A stretch of 64,000 bases of DNA from Bacteroidota bacterium (GTDB lineage Bacteria > Bacteroidota > Bacteroidia > Bacteroidales > JAGONC01): contig JAKLFC010000019.1 in NCBI GenBank assembly GCA_022711405.1, positions 1-64,000 on the forward strand, given 5' to 3'. This document shows positions 7,310 through 16,793 of this stretch, piece by piece. Each line of letters begins with the position of its first letter. Position 1 is the stretch's first letter. The notes beneath the pieces were generated by a model. The model ran no database searches. It saw only the letters and a list, made by a program, of their open reading frames with translations, and was not told the origin of the DNA. Both the position numbers and the translations under genes were made by a program.

Positions 7310-8098
7310 TTATTTTACTATTTTCCCGTCCACTTTCATATCTCCCAGGGGAAAGAAAGGGAACATATTCTGTTCCATCCAGTGGTTGGCATCCACGGGC
7401 CTCATTTTCCAGCCTGAGTTGCAATTGGAGACGATCTCGACAAAAGAAACTCCTCCCTTGTTATCCCTTTGATTTTCAAAGGCTATGCGAATTGCTTTTT
7501 TTGCTTTGCGCACTGCTGCAGGCGTATGGACGGCCTGACGGGTAACGAAATAGGTTCCTGGCAACGTCGCGACCACTTCGGTCATTTTAAGGGGATAGCC
7601 CATCATGTGTACATCTCTTCCGTACGGAGAGGTGGAAGATTTCATGCCCTCCAGCGTGGTGGGTGCCATTTGTCCCCCGGTCATCCCGTAAATGCCGTTG
7701 TTGATGAAGATCATGGTGAGATTTTCTCCCCTGTTGCATACATGGATGGTTTCAGCCGTACCGATGGCTGCCAGGTCACCGTCACCCTGGTAGGTGAAGA
7801 CGATCCGGCCGGGCCATGTCCTCTTGATGCCGGTTGCCAGTGCAGGAGCCCGGCCGTGGGCAGCCTGCTGCATGTCGATGTTCATGAAATCGTAGGCGAG
7901 TACAGAGCATCCCACAGGACAGATCCCGATGGTTTTTTCCTGGAATCCCAGTTCTTCGACCACCTCCATAATGAGGCGGTGCGCGGTACCATGGCCGCAT
8001 CCGGGGCAATAGCTCAGGATATTGTCGGTCATCAGGGGAGTCTTTTTATACACCAGGTTCTCGGGCCGGATAATGTCTTCCAATCGTATTTCAGCCAT
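7310..8098 (-). CDS. vorA: 2-oxoacid:ferredoxin oxidoreductase, beta (TPP-binding) subunit
   Basis: 262 aa. CPGCGHG near residue 31 and CPVGC near 60 mark the iron-sulfur-contacting Cys residues of this subunit type. The thiamine-pyrophosphate and Mg2+ site is GDGDLAAIG...NNGIYGMTGGQ (about 105-143). The catalytic core binds TPP, on which the 2-oxoacid is decarboxylated. It begins 4 bp after the alpha-subunit stop. The alpha partner is closest to the VorB type, which suggests branched-chain 2-oxoacids, but 2-oxoglutarate or pyruvate cannot be excluded from sequence alone. Confidence 0.93.
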   Translation of the reverse strand: MAEIRLEDIIRPENLVYKKTPLMTDNILSYCPGCGHGTAHRLIMEVVEELGFQEKTIGICPVGCSVLAYDFMNIDMQQAAHGRAPALATGIKRTWPGRIVFTYQGDGDLAAIGTAETIHVCNRGENLTMIFINNGIYGMTGGQMAPTTLEGMKSSTSPYGRDVHMMGYPLKMTEVVATLPGTYFVTRQAVHTPAAVRKAKKAIRIAFENQRDNKGGVSFVEIVSNCNSGWKMRPVDANHWMEQNMFPFFPLGDMKVDGKIVK

Positions 8099-8102
8099 GG
8101 TT

Positions 8103-9185
8103 TTATTCTCCTATGATTTTTGCTTTAAGGACACCAAGGATCTCTTCAGGAGTGTAGATCATTCCTCCCATTCTTCCGTAAAATTCGACGTTAACCCTGC
8201 CTTCCACTGCCAGGCGTACGTCTTCAACCATCTGACCTGAACTGAGTTCGACCGTAAGAATACCCTTCACATGGCCAAGGAGTTCCCGAATCTGTTTAGT
8301 TGGGAAAGGCCAGAGTGTAATAGCTCTTAAAAGGCCAAGCCTAATGCCCTGAGCCCTGGCTATGTCGAGGGCTTTTTGCGCGATCCTGGCACTGGAGCCA
8401 TATGCAACGATCAGGTATTCAGCATCGTCGCAGGCGATTTTTTCACAACGGACCTCTTTTTCCTGGATGGTGGCGTATTTATTCTGCAGCCTGATGTTGC
8501 GCTGTTCCTGGACGTGAGGCTGTAGGTCGAGGGAGGTGATGATGTTCCGTTCCCTGTTCAGTGGTTTGCCTGTAGTGGCCCACGGCGACATTTTGATGAT
8601 CTCTTCTTCAGTCCAGCGGGGGATTGGATCGAATAGTACCACTTTCTCCATCATCTGTCCGATGACCCCGTCGGAAAGGATCATGGCAGGATTGCGGTAT
8701 CTGAAGGCCAGTTCAAAGGCCAGTTTGATAAAGTCCGACATCTCCTGCACTGAGGCAGGCGCCAGAACGATCATCCGGTAATCACCATGGCCTCCTCCCT
8801 TTGTTGCCTGGAAATAGTCGGCCTGCGAAGGCTGGATGGTGCCCAGTCCGGGACCTCCCCTGACCACGTTGACCAATACGCAGGGAAGCTCTGCCCCTGC
8901 GATGTAGGAGACCCCTTCCATCATCAGGCTGACTCCGGGGCTTGAAGAGGATGTCATCACCTTTTTGCCTGTGGCGGCAGCGCCATACACCATGTTGATG
9001 GAAGCTACTTCACTTTCGGCCTGAAGGACGACCATTCCGGTCCGCTCATGCGGCTTTTCGGCCATCAGGTATTCAATGACTTCCGACTGAGGTGTGATGG
9101 GGTACCCGAAATAGGCATCCACACCGGCGCGTATTGCAGCTTCTCCAATCGCCTCGTTGCCTTTCATTAAACGTAATTCACCCAT
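8103..9185 (-). CDS. vorB: 2-oxoacid:ferredoxin oxidoreductase, alpha subunit (VorB-like)
   Basis: 360 aa from ATG 9185 (the codon at 9191 is TTG and less likely). Contains the pyrimidine-binding core GYPITPQSEVIEYL (residues about 27-40) and QAESEVASINMVYGAAATGKK, then SSSPGVSLMMEGVSYIAGAELP, all typical of the 3-methyl-2-oxobutanoate:ferredoxin oxidoreductase alpha chain. The C-terminal domain II is complete. Sits between the ferredoxin (7-bp gap) and beta (4-bp gap) genes, giving the order delta-alpha-beta-gamma of four-subunit enzymes. Confidence 0.93.
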   Translation of the reverse strand: MGELRLMKGNEAIGEAAIRAGVDAYFGYPITPQSEVIEYLMAEKPHERTGMVVLQAESEVASINMVYGAAATGKKVMTSSSSPGVSLMMEGVSYIAGAELPCVLVNVVRGGPGLGTIQPSQADYFQATKGGGHGDYRMIVLAPASVQEMSDFIKLAFELAFRYRNPAMILSDGVIGQMMEKVVLFDPIPRWTEEEIIKMSPWATTGKPLNRERNIITSLDLQPHVQEQRNIRLQNKYATIQEKEVRCEKIACDDAEYLIVAYGSSARIAQKALDIARAQGIRLGLLRAITLWPFPTKQIRELLGHVKGILTVELSSGQMVEDVRLAVEGRVNVEFYGRMGGMIYTPEEILGVLKAKIIGE

Positions 9186-9192
9186 GATCAAT

Positions 9193-9435
9193 TCATTTAA
9201 CCGTTTCAGATTCCACTTTCATTCTGTATACCGTGATCACTCCATCGGGACAGACGATGGCACAATTGGTACAACCGGTACAGGCTTCCGGATTTTTCAT
9301 ATATGTGTAGCGGTATCCTTTGCTGTTCACCTGGCTTGCCAGTCCGATCACTTCCGTTGGACAGGCTTCGATGCAGACCTCGCATCCTTTGCACTTTTCT
9401 ATATCAATGACGATTGCACCCCTGACTTTTGCCAT
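9193..9435 (-). CDS. vorC: 2[4Fe-4S] ferredoxin-type delta subunit
   Basis: 80 aa from ATG 9435; reading further upstream to 9501 would enter a word-repeat tract and is rejected. Two CxxCxxCxxxCP clusters, CKGCEVCIEACP and CTGCTNCAIVCP, bind two [4Fe-4S] centres and pass electrons from TPP to free ferredoxin. First gene of the oxidoreductase operon. No convincing promoter was found in the 250 bp upstream, which consist mostly of word repeats. Confidence 0.92.
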   Translation of the reverse strand: MAKVRGAIVIDIEKCKGCEVCIEACPTEVIGLASQVNSKGYRYTYMKNPEACTGCTNCAIVCPDGVITVYRMKVESETVK

Positions 9436-9482
9436 GTCGTTTGGATTTATAGGAGTAATTTGATTTACTGTGCCTGTTAGGT

Positions 9483-9553
9483 TACAAGTTTCAAGTTTCA
9501 AGCTTCAAGTTTCAACCTGTCGCCCATAAACTTGAAGCTTGAAGCTTGTAGCT
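9483..9553. repeat. Inverted word repeat (CAAGTTT/AAGCTTG)
   Basis: Perfect 14-bp arms CAAGCTTCAAGTTT (9499-9512) and AAACTTGAAGCTTG (9528-9541) with a 15-nt loop; further partial copies of the word lie outside the arms. Same design as 7245-7303, with a different word. Confidence 0.75.
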
Positions 9554-9624
9554 TTCTTTTTCCGCCCCACGAAATTACTGAATTTTCCTCAATCGGAAAG
9601 CCAAAGGAGGTAAGAAATATTTTC

Positions 9625-9694
9625 ATGAAGCATGTAGTATGTAGCATGAACTATTAAATATTGCATATTTCATATTTCATGCTTCATGCTTCAT
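9625..9694. repeat. Inverted word repeat (ATGAAGCATG)
   Basis: ATGAAGCATG at 9625-9634 faces CATGCTTCAT at 9678-9687, which is repeated at 9685-9694. Variants (GTAGTATG, CATATTT) fill the space between. Lies just past the stop of the aminotransferase gene (9702), where its transcript would end. Confidence 0.7.
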
Positions 9695-9701
9695 AATCAG
9701 A

Positions 9702-11018
9702 TCATCGCGGATTGTTTTCCCGGAATTTTATCAAGCGTTTTTCCAGTAAAGGGAATTGTGACTCTCTGACAAGCGATACGCAGGCACGTGCACCTTCCGA
9801 GCGCTCGCTGCCGCAGATGGTCAGTGAGATCGCACTGATCCCATGGTAGATCAACTCCGTGATCAACTCTTCCCCGTTCATTCCCGGGTAAGAGATCGTG
9901 AAATAAAATCCATCGGCAACCGGATCATTTTCGTCCCTTTCATAGACAATCCTGAATCCGTTGTCAAGGAACAGCTTCTTCATGATCCGTGCTTTGTCGC
10001 CATATACCCTGACATCCTGTGTGAGATTGACCGTTCCGTCATTGACAGCTTTAAGCATCGCAGCAAGTCCGTACTGAGGCGAATGAGAAGTGCCGGCACT
10101 CAACGCGTACAGGGCGCCGAAGATCATGGCGGGGCCGAACTGGTCGAAATAATAATTTTGTAACAGATCCGCTGACCGCATGTGATACACTTTATCCGAG
10201 ATCACCATCATGCCGATCCGCTGTCCTGCATAACTGAATACCTTGGAACTGGAGATCAGCAGGATGTAATTATCGGTATAGTTGGCAGCCGAGGGTTGAT
10301 AGGGCGGCTTTCCGGGTTTGGAATAATCCTTCCTGAAATCCATTCCGAAATAGGCAAGATCCTCAACAATGATCGCATCGTATTGATTGGCCAGTTCGCC
10401 GATGATCTTCAGTTCTTTTTCAGTGAAACAGATCCACGACGGATTATTGGGATTGGAATAAAGGATACAGGAGATATTTCCCTTCTCAAGATAGGATTCC
10501 AGCTTAGCTTTCAGTTTATCACCCCTGAAATTGTACACATCAAATGCTTCGATAGGATTGCCGATGACCATGTGCTGTTGCTTATGCACGGGAAAACAGG
10601 GATCGATCGACAGGGTGGTGTTCTTTTCCCTGTGCAGTCTGTTGACGGTCATGAACGTGGCATATCCACCCTGCATCGAGCCGACAGTGGGGATACAGCC
10701 CTCTTCGCTCACTTCAATGTTCAGGAAAAGCTTGACAAATCGTGCCATTTCCTTCTTTAGTTCCATTATGCCGTAAATATCGGCATAGATTGCCGCAATT
10801 CCGGTGCGCAGCGCCGTGATTTCCGCTTCAACACCAACCTGTGACGGGGGCAGTCCGGGAACGCCCATTTCCATCCGTATATATTCCTCTCCTGTGGCAG
10901 CCTCGATTTCATCAACCAGCTTCTTGAGCATACGAATGGTCACCCTGCCCATATTGGAGATGTTGAGTTCCTTGATTTTCTGCGTGACGACATCGTAATT
11001 GATCGGTGTTTCCTTCAT
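9702..11018 (-). CDS. PLP-dependent aminotransferase, class I/II
   Basis: 438 aa, fold-type I. Visible landmarks: NPNNPS (189-194) contacting the substrate carboxylate, Asp220 and Tyr223 in IIVEDLAYFGMDF, which hold the pyridine ring, and the Schiff-base Lys259 in SSSKVFSYAGQRIG. The N-terminal block MGVPGLPPSQVG and the GSMQGGY phosphate-binding loop are intact. It would move an amino group to 2-oxoglutarate or pyruvate, producing a 2-oxoacid. Placed between an ADP-forming acyl-CoA synthetase and a ferredoxin-dependent 2-oxoacid oxidoreductase, it fits the first step of amino-acid fermentation. Substrate unproven. Confidence 0.88.
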   Translation of the reverse strand: MKETPINYDVVTQKIKELNISNMGRVTIRMLKKLVDEIEAATGEEYIRMEMGVPGLPPSQVGVEAEITALRTGIAAIYADIYGIMELKKEMARFVKLFLNIEVSEEGCIPTVGSMQGGYATFMTVNRLHREKNTTLSIDPCFPVHKQQHMVIGNPIEAFDVYNFRGDKLKAKLESYLEKGNISCILYSNPNNPSWICFTEKELKIIGELANQYDAIIVEDLAYFGMDFRKDYSKPGKPPYQPSAANYTDNYILLISSSKVFSYAGQRIGMMVISDKVYHMRSADLLQNYYFDQFGPAMIFGALYALSAGTSHSPQYGLAAMLKAVNDGTVNLTQDVRVYGDKARIMKKLFLDNGFRIVYERDENDPVADGFYFTISYPGMNGEELITELIYHGISAISLTICGSERSEGARACVSLVRESQFPLLEKRLIKFRENNPR

Positions 11019-11066
11019 TTGTCAGATCTCTTTTTTTGAGTGGATTTATGATGATGAATCGTTCTT

Positions 11067-11074
11067 CAAAGGTA
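11067..11074 (-). promoter_or_regulatory. -7 element upstream of the aminotransferase gene
   Basis: Minus-strand TACCTTTG (TAnnTTTG), ending 49 bp before the start codon. The matching -33 region is weak, so this is a half-supported promoter. Confidence 0.5.
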
Positions 11075-11119
11075 GGAATTATTACCATAAGGAAATCCGT
11101 ATGAATCCATGAAAAAGAT

Positions 11120-13177
11120 TTACTTTTCAATCCGGATCCTGGCATCGACCACCGTAATGGATTCCCTGTGGGCCATCAACGGATTCAGGTCCATCTCCTT
11201 GATTTCAGGGGCAGCCGTGACAAGGGCTCCCACGCAGGATACGATTTCGGCAAATACATTTTCATCGGCACCCGTTCTTCCCCGTACTCCCTTGAGAAGT
11301 TTATAGCCTTTCAGGTGCCGGATCATCCAAAGCGCCTGATCGAAGCTTACCGGAGCAAGGGCAGCCTGAAAATCTTTCAGGACCTCGATGAAAATCCCTC
11401 CGAATCCGCATAACACCAGATGGCCGAAATCGGGATCTTCCTTTGCACCGATGAAGAGCTCCATGCCTTTTGTCATGGGCTGTATGAGTACACTGTGCGC
11501 ACCGCTGATGGACATCAGTTCCCTGAAAGCCGTCTGCGCCAGGGCATAACCCGTAATGTTCAGCTTGACCCCTCCCAGGTCGGATTTATGCAACAGTCCG
11601 CCCACTTTCATGACCACCGGAAAACCTATCTGACGGCATGCATCTGTGACCTCTTTCTCGTCGGTTATGATGACCTCCACAATTCTCGGTATGCGCGCGG
11701 CATCCAGAAGTCTTTGCAGGCTGGTTTCAGGAAGGTATCCGGATGAAGAGACGCTGATCACATCACGTATTTCTTTGATGTTGATTTCGGGCAATTTCGT
11801 CTTTCCTGATTCAGCAATTTCTTTGACATAGATTCTGGCCAGTGCATTTCCAAAGGTCACTTCATCCGGGAAATAGATCCTTCCCCTATCGAGAAAGGAC
11901 TGCACCTCTTCTGATGCAGTCACAACGGAGGGCAGGATCGGGAAGATCGGTTTATGGCTCGCTTCCATTTTACTGTCCAGCATCTCGTAAACGGTAAAAA
12001 TCCTGCTGAGCCCGGGAGTTCCGAAGATCACTGCCATGCCGTCGATCTCCCTGAGTTTACTGTCGACAGTGTCAATGATCTTTCCGAGTTGTTCAGCCGT
12101 GCCGGTAGCCAGGAAATCGATCGGGTTGTTCACCGAAGACCCCTGAAAAAGCTGTGTTTTGAGTTCATCCATCACAGGACCCTGAAGATGAGGGATGTTC
12201 ATTCCTCCCTTTTCCAGCGTATCCGTCAGCATGACGGCAGGCCCTCCTGCATGGCTGATGATGGCCAGGTTCTTGCCTTTCATGGGTTTGTGCATGAATA
12301 TCGAGGCGGTGGTGATGAGTTCCTCCCTGCCGAAGCAGCGGATGATCCCTGACTTGCGGAAAAGGGAATCTACAGCCAGATCGCTGCTGGCAAGTGCGCC
12401 GGTATGTGAGGAGGCAGCCCGGATCCCTGCTTCGGATGATCCTGCCTTGATGGCGGCCATCCTGCAGCCCTTACGTATCAGAGATGATGCATGCTTCAGC
12501 AACAGCCTGGGATTACGGATGTTTTCAATATACAGCAGCACCACCGGCGAGCTGGTAACAGGATCATAGGTCATATCCAGGTACTGAACCACTTCTTCCA
12601 CCCCGGTCTGAGCGCTGTTGCCAACAGAATAGACCCCTGCAAAGGTCAATCCTCTGGGGATCCCCAGCTCCATGATGAAACAGGCCGTAGCGCCAGATCC
12701 TGAGATGAGCGTGCATCCTCCGGGAGATAGTCTGGGAATCGGCAGCGTGAAGATGCTCTGATGCCTGGGAGTCAGTACTCCGGTACAATTCGGTCCGATA
12801 AGAGCGGCGCCTGTCGAATTGACCGCTTTCACCAGCCTGTCCTCAAGTTCTTTCCCTTCTTTGCTTTCCTCGCTGAAACCTGCAGATATGACTATGAAGG
12901 CCCGGGTGTTTTTATAATGCGTAAGGTACTCAACCGTCTCCGGGACAAAGCGAGCAGCAATGGCGATGACGGCAAGATCTGTTTCGGGCAGGGTGGTCAG
13001 GTCATGATGGCAGGGGATACCCTGAATGACCGATTCTTTCGGATTGACCACACGAAGACTGCCCGTGAAACTCCCTTCCCGGATATTTTTCAATACCTTG
13101 CCTCCCGGCTTTGAAATATCGTTAGAGCCTCCTACGACGACGATACTTCCAGGATCGGTCAGTTGCTTGTTCATCAT
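11120..13177 (-). CDS. Acyl-CoA synthetase (ADP-forming), fused alpha-beta
   Basis: 685 aa, the length of a fused enzyme. The N-terminal CoA-binding Rossmann domain starts VVVGGSNDISKPGGKVLKN. A succinyl-CoA synthetase-like ligase part includes IGPNCTG and the SSHTGA motif, whose His is the phosphorylated residue in this family. The C-terminal ATP-grasp domain has GFPVVMKVGGLLHKSDLGGV. The enzyme converts acyl-CoA + ADP + Pi to acid + CoA + ATP. Known from peptide-fermenting archaea and some anaerobic bacteria. Its place beside the aminotransferase and oxidoreductase genes makes ATP formation from amino-acid-derived acyl-CoA the likely job. Confidence 0.9.
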   Translation of the reverse strand: MMNKQLTDPGSIVVVGGSNDISKPGGKVLKNIREGSFTGSLRVVNPKESVIQGIPCHHDLTTLPETDLAVIAIAARFVPETVEYLTHYKNTRAFIVISAGFSEESKEGKELEDRLVKAVNSTGAALIGPNCTGVLTPRHQSIFTLPIPRLSPGGCTLISGSGATACFIMELGIPRGLTFAGVYSVGNSAQTGVEEVVQYLDMTYDPVTSSPVVLLYIENIRNPRLLLKHASSLIRKGCRMAAIKAGSSEAGIRAASSHTGALASSDLAVDSLFRKSGIIRCFGREELITTASIFMHKPMKGKNLAIISHAGGPAVMLTDTLEKGGMNIPHLQGPVMDELKTQLFQGSSVNNPIDFLATGTAEQLGKIIDTVDSKLREIDGMAVIFGTPGLSRIFTVYEMLDSKMEASHKPIFPILPSVVTASEEVQSFLDRGRIYFPDEVTFGNALARIYVKEIAESGKTKLPEINIKEIRDVISVSSSGYLPETSLQRLLDAARIPRIVEVIITDEKEVTDACRQIGFPVVMKVGGLLHKSDLGGVKLNITGYALAQTAFRELMSISGAHSVLIQPMTKGMELFIGAKEDPDFGHLVLCGFGGIFIEVLKDFQAALAPVSFDQALWMIRHLKGYKLLKGVRGRTGADENVFAEIVSCVGALVTAAPEIKEMDLNPLMAHRESITVVDARIRIEK

Positions 13178-13268
13178 GGATTTTAAATTTGCTGCAATTA
13201 CACAGCTAAATTATAAAATGCCCATGAATACCAATGCCCGGATGAGCATTAATAACCATCAGCGGTTA

Positions 13269-14603
13269 TTATCCCCTGTACGACACCCACTTCCACAAGT
13301 CGTGGTACGTAACTTTCTTCCCGAACAATAAAATTCCGGTTCGGTAGATACGACCAGCCAGCCATGTTGTCCCCAGAAAGCCCAGGGTAAGCAGAGTGAC
13401 AGAAAGGACGAGATCCAGGTAGGGAACCCCAAAGGGTATCCTGGCCATCATGGCGATGGGGGAGGTAAAGGGTATGATGGAGGCCCAGAACACAAGGGGG
13501 CCCTCCGGATTATTAATGATGTAAGGGATGAGGACGATCGAAAGGATCAGCGGGATGGTGATGGGCAACATGAACTGCTGCGTGTCGGCCTCATTATCCA
13601 CTGCGGCTCCGATGGCAGCGAAAAGAGCACCGTAAAGCAGGTAACCGCCAATGAAGAAAAACAGGAAAAAGACCAGGATGGTACCGTAGTTGATCGTATT
13701 CACAGCTTCCAACACCAGTTGCAGTTCATCGCCGCTCAGTTCATCTTCATCGGGAATGACGTTTGAAGGAGCCAGCCGGCTGTTCTCTGTCATCAGCATT
13801 TGTGCAGAACCTGCTTCCGACAGGGATGCTCCTGTCATCGCGGTAAAGGTCGTCACCAGGGCTGCGGTAAGCAGTATCCACAGCACGAACTGGGTGAGTC
13901 CCACCATGGCGATGCCGACGATCTTGCCCATCATCAGCTGAAAAGGTTTTATGGAGGAAAGGATCACTTCGACGATGCGGCTGCTTTTCTCTTCGATGAC
14001 GCCCCGCATGACCTGTGAACCGTACATGAAGATGAAAATGTAGATCAGAAATCCTCCTACATATCCGATCACCATGCTCACCTCGGTGAAACTTTTTTCC
14101 TCGTTGCCTTCTTTGTCAATTTTGAACGTTGCCAGCTGGATCTTCGTCTTTGCACTGTCAATGACCGCGGGATCCACTCCCGATGCCTCCAGTTTCAATC
14201 GTTCCACCTCTTTTTGCATGGTATTCCGGATCGTTCCCGTGACGGTCACGCTGGCCTGTTTGCTTGAATAAACGATGGCGGAAGTCGGGATGATGGCCTC
14301 GGTCTTAGGGATATGAAGTAGTGCGTAGTATCCGCTGTCGGCGAGGTGACCTTTGAGCGTGGCAATGTCGCCGCTGACCTCTGAAAAGATGACTGTCCTG
14401 GTATCTGTGAACTTATCCCTGAAAATCCCTGTTTCGTCCAGGATGGCAATTTTCTTAATATCCCCTTCCCGAGTGGAGATGTACACCGGAATGATGAACA
14501 TGGCTGCCATCAGGATGGGGCCAAGGAAGGTCATGACCACGAACGAGCGCTTCTTTACCCTCGACAGGTACTCTCTCTGTATGATCAGTTTGATTTTATT
14601 CAT
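13269..14603 (-). CDS. ABC-2 type transporter permease (NatB-like)
   Basis: 444 aa. N-terminal cytoplasmic IIQREYLSRVKKRSFVVMTF leads into one membrane helix, then a ~150-residue extracytoplasmic domain, then a block of five or six helices (about 175-430) with the ABC-2 feature GVIEEKSSRIVEVILSS before the second helix. This is the Na+ efflux/antibiotic-export NatB type. Its ATG overlaps the ATPase stop by 4 bp, so the two form one exporter. Substrate unknown. Confidence 0.88.
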   Translation of the reverse strand: MNKIKLIIQREYLSRVKKRSFVVMTFLGPILMAAMFIIPVYISTREGDIKKIAILDETGIFRDKFTDTRTVIFSEVSGDIATLKGHLADSGYYALLHIPKTEAIIPTSAIVYSSKQASVTVTGTIRNTMQKEVERLKLEASGVDPAVIDSAKTKIQLATFKIDKEGNEEKSFTEVSMVIGYVGGFLIYIFIFMYGSQVMRGVIEEKSSRIVEVILSSIKPFQLMMGKIVGIAMVGLTQFVLWILLTAALVTTFTAMTGASLSEAGSAQMLMTENSRLAPSNVIPDEDELSGDELQLVLEAVNTINYGTILVFFLFFFIGGYLLYGALFAAIGAAVDNEADTQQFMLPITIPLILSIVLIPYIINNPEGPLVFWASIIPFTSPIAMMARIPFGVPYLDLVLSVTLLTLGFLGTTWLAGRIYRTGILLFGKKVTYHDLWKWVSYRG

Positions 14604-15535
14604 CTTGACATCGTGCTGAATTCATTCACTTTGGAAATAAAGATCTCGTTCATGGTCGGCAACATTTCCGAAAATCCATGGATGGTGATATGGGGAAGCA
14701 GATCGTTGATCAGATCGTTGGGGCCTGTGCCTTTTGGAATGCGGATATGCACGGTTTTCAGTTTCTCCTCCAGGTTTTCTTCCAGTATCTGGTACGATGG
14801 GTGCAGTAACGGACGCAGGGAGCTTTCCATCCCGTCATAGTGGATGATGTAGGCGTTATTCCTGTACGTACTTTTTATATCGGTCACCCTTCCTTCGAGT
14901 ATCTTTTCGGAGCGGTTCAGCAGCGCAATGTGGTCGCACAGTTCTTCCACGGATGCCATGTTATGGGTGGAAAAGATGATGGTAGCTCCCTTTTCGCGAA
15001 GCTTAAGGATCTCTTCCTTCAGGATATTGACATTGATGGGATCGAAACCGCTGAAAGGTTCATCGAAGATCAGCAGTTCAGGTTCATGGATCACGGTCAC
15101 CACGAACTGAACTTTCTGCTGCATCCCTTTTGAGAGTTCTTCTACCTTACGGTTCCACCACGACATGATGTCGAATCTTTCGAACCACCACTTCAGGCGC
15201 CTGGTGGCTTCCATTCGGCTCAAACCCTTCAATTGCGCCAGGTAGAGGGCTTGTTCGCCGACTTTCATTTTTTTGTACAGGCCCCTTTCTTCCGGAAGGT
15301 ATCCGATCCGGTAGATATGACCGAGCGATAGGTTTTCATTGTTCCAGGTAAGGGTCCCTTCATCCATGGCCAGGATCTGGTTCACAATGCGGATGAAGGT
15401 GGTCTTTCCAGCTCCGTTGGGTCCCAGCAGGCCGTAGATGCTTTGCCTTGGTACACCAAGGGATACGGATTTGAGGGCAGTGTGGTTCGCATATCGTTTT
15501 GTGATACCCGTCGCGGTAAGGATTTCGTTTTGCAT
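14600..15535 (-). CDS. ABC transporter ATP-binding protein (NatA-like)
   Basis: 311 aa from ATG 15535, which is 7 bp after the dnaJ stop; a start at 15574 would overlap dnaJ. Walker A LGPNGAGKTTF, ABC signature LSKGMQQK, Walker B LLIFDEPFSGFDP and the H-loop STHNMASVEEL are all present. The C-terminal ~90 residues are a DUF4162-like accessory region typical of ATPases paired with ABC-2 permeases. Energises the permease encoded directly downstream. Confidence 0.92.
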   Translation of the reverse strand: MQNEILTATGITKRYANHTALKSVSLGVPRQSIYGLLGPNGAGKTTFIRIVNQILAMDEGTLTWNNENLSLGHIYRIGYLPEERGLYKKMKVGEQALYLAQLKGLSRMEATRRLKWWFERFDIMSWWNRKVEELSKGMQQKVQFVVTVIHEPELLIFDEPFSGFDPINVNILKEEILKLREKGATIIFSTHNMASVEELCDHIALLNRSEKILEGRVTDIKSTYRNNAYIIHYDGMESSLRPLLHPSYQILEENLEEKLKTVHIRIPKGTGPNDLINDLLPHITIHGFSEMLPTMNEIFISKVNEFSTMSR

Positions 15536-15542
15536 CGGTCTG

Positions 15543-16712
15543 TCAGGTATTGAACATATCTTTCCACCGGTCAAAGAAATTTTTATCCCGTCCTGTGGGC
15601 CGGGGCTTAAAATTTTCTGAAGAGGCCAGTTTTTCCATCATCTCCTTTTCCTCCCGGGTGAGGGTTTTCGGTACCCAGACCTGGATGTTCACCAACTCGT
15701 CACCCCGTTGTCCATAACCATTTAAAACTGGTATCCCTTTGTCTTTGAGGCGCAGGACTTTTCCCGGTTGTGTTCCGGGTGGAATTTTTATGCGGGCCTT
15801 TCCGTCGATGGTGGGGACGTCAATGGAGGTTCCCAGGGCTGCTTCCGGCAGGCTGATAAAATGTTCGTATACAAGGTTGTGATCTTCCCTTTTCAGGTAG
15901 GGATGCTTTTCTTCTTCGATGAGCACGATCAGATCACCTGGAATGCCACCCCGGGCCGCCGCGTTCCCCTTTCCGTTCAGTGAAAGCTGCATTCCCTCCG
16001 ATACTCCTGCTGGAATCTTTATCGAAATGATCTCTTCTCCATTGATGATACCGTGCCCTGCACATTTCAGGCACCTGTTGGTAATGATCTGACCCTCGCC
16101 TCCGCAGTTGGGACAGGTGGAGGTGGTTTGCATCTGCCCGAGGAATGTGCTGGTGATCCGGGTGACATGACCCGTGCCATGGCAGGAGGAACAGCTCTGG
16201 TAGGAGCTGCCTCCTTCTGCACCGGTTCCGCGACACTGATCGCACGGTACATATTTATTCACCTTGATTTTCTTTTCCACCCCGTGCGCAATATCCTCCA
16301 GGGTCAGGCTCACTTTTACACGCAGGTTGGTTCCGCGTGTGGTCCTTTTCTGTCTTTCCCGGGTTCCTGTCCCGAAACCAAATCCTCCAAAACTTCCGAA
16401 GGCGTCGCCAAAGATATCCCCAAACTGGCTGAAGATATCCTCCATGCTCATGCCAAAACCGCCAGCCCCGCTGCCACCGCCGGCACCCCTGACACCTTCG
16501 TGGCCAAAGCGGTCGTATTGACGCCTCTTTTCCGGATTGCTCAGTACTTCGTAGGCCTCGGCAGCCTCCTTGAAATGCTCTTCCGCTTCCTTATCACCAG
16601 GATTTTTGTCAGGGTGATATTTAAGCGCCATCTTCCGGTAAGCTTTCTTTATCTCGGTTTCATCAGCATTCTTGGAAACTCCAAGTATTTCGTAGTAATC
16701 GCGTTTTGACAT
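15543..16712 (-). CDS. dnaJ: Chaperone DnaJ
   Basis: 389 aa, type I Hsp40. J-domain with YHPDKNPGD (HPD triad near residue 33) stimulates DnaK ATPase; then a Gly/Phe-rich linker (about 75-120), four CxxCxGxG-type zinc repeats ([32 protein letters not shown]) and the C-terminal substrate-binding domains. Follows grpE after an 81-bp gap holding a word repeat; dnaK is not in the window. Confidence 0.97.
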   Translation of the reverse strand: MSKRDYYEILGVSKNADETEIKKAYRKMALKYHPDKNPGDKEAEEHFKEAAEAYEVLSNPEKRRQYDRFGHEGVRGAGGGSGAGGFGMSMEDIFSQFGDIFGDAFGSFGGFGFGTGTRERQKRTTRGTNLRVKVSLTLEDIAHGVEKKIKVNKYVPCDQCRGTGAEGGSSYQSCSSCHGTGHVTRITSTFLGQMQTTSTCPNCGGEGQIITNRCLKCAGHGIINGEEIISIKIPAGVSEGMQLSLNGKGNAAARGGIPGDLIVLIEEEKHPYLKREDHNLVYEHFISLPEAALGTSIDVPTIDGKARIKIPPGTQPGKVLRLKDKGIPVLNGYGQRGDELVNIQVWVPKTLTREEKEMMEKLASSENFKPRPTGRDKNFFDRWKDMFNT

Positions 16713-16731
16713 CCTGATATCTTGGCAAACT

Positions 16732-16770
16732 GTTAAATTGTTAAATGGTCAAATTGTTCAATGGTTCAAT
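16732..16770. repeat. Word repeat between grpE and dnaJ
   Basis: Tandem variants of TTAAATTG and TTCAATGG, each about 8-10 bp. Same class as the tracts at 2319-2340 (TTTAACAA) and elsewhere. No strong hairpin. Confidence 0.55.
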
Positions 16771-16793
16771 AACAAGCTGCTGATATTTTCCCA

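Noticed and set aside
7245-9694. CRISPR array
   Set aside because: Repeats are short, irregular, differ between gaps and have no constant spacer length; no cas genes are present.
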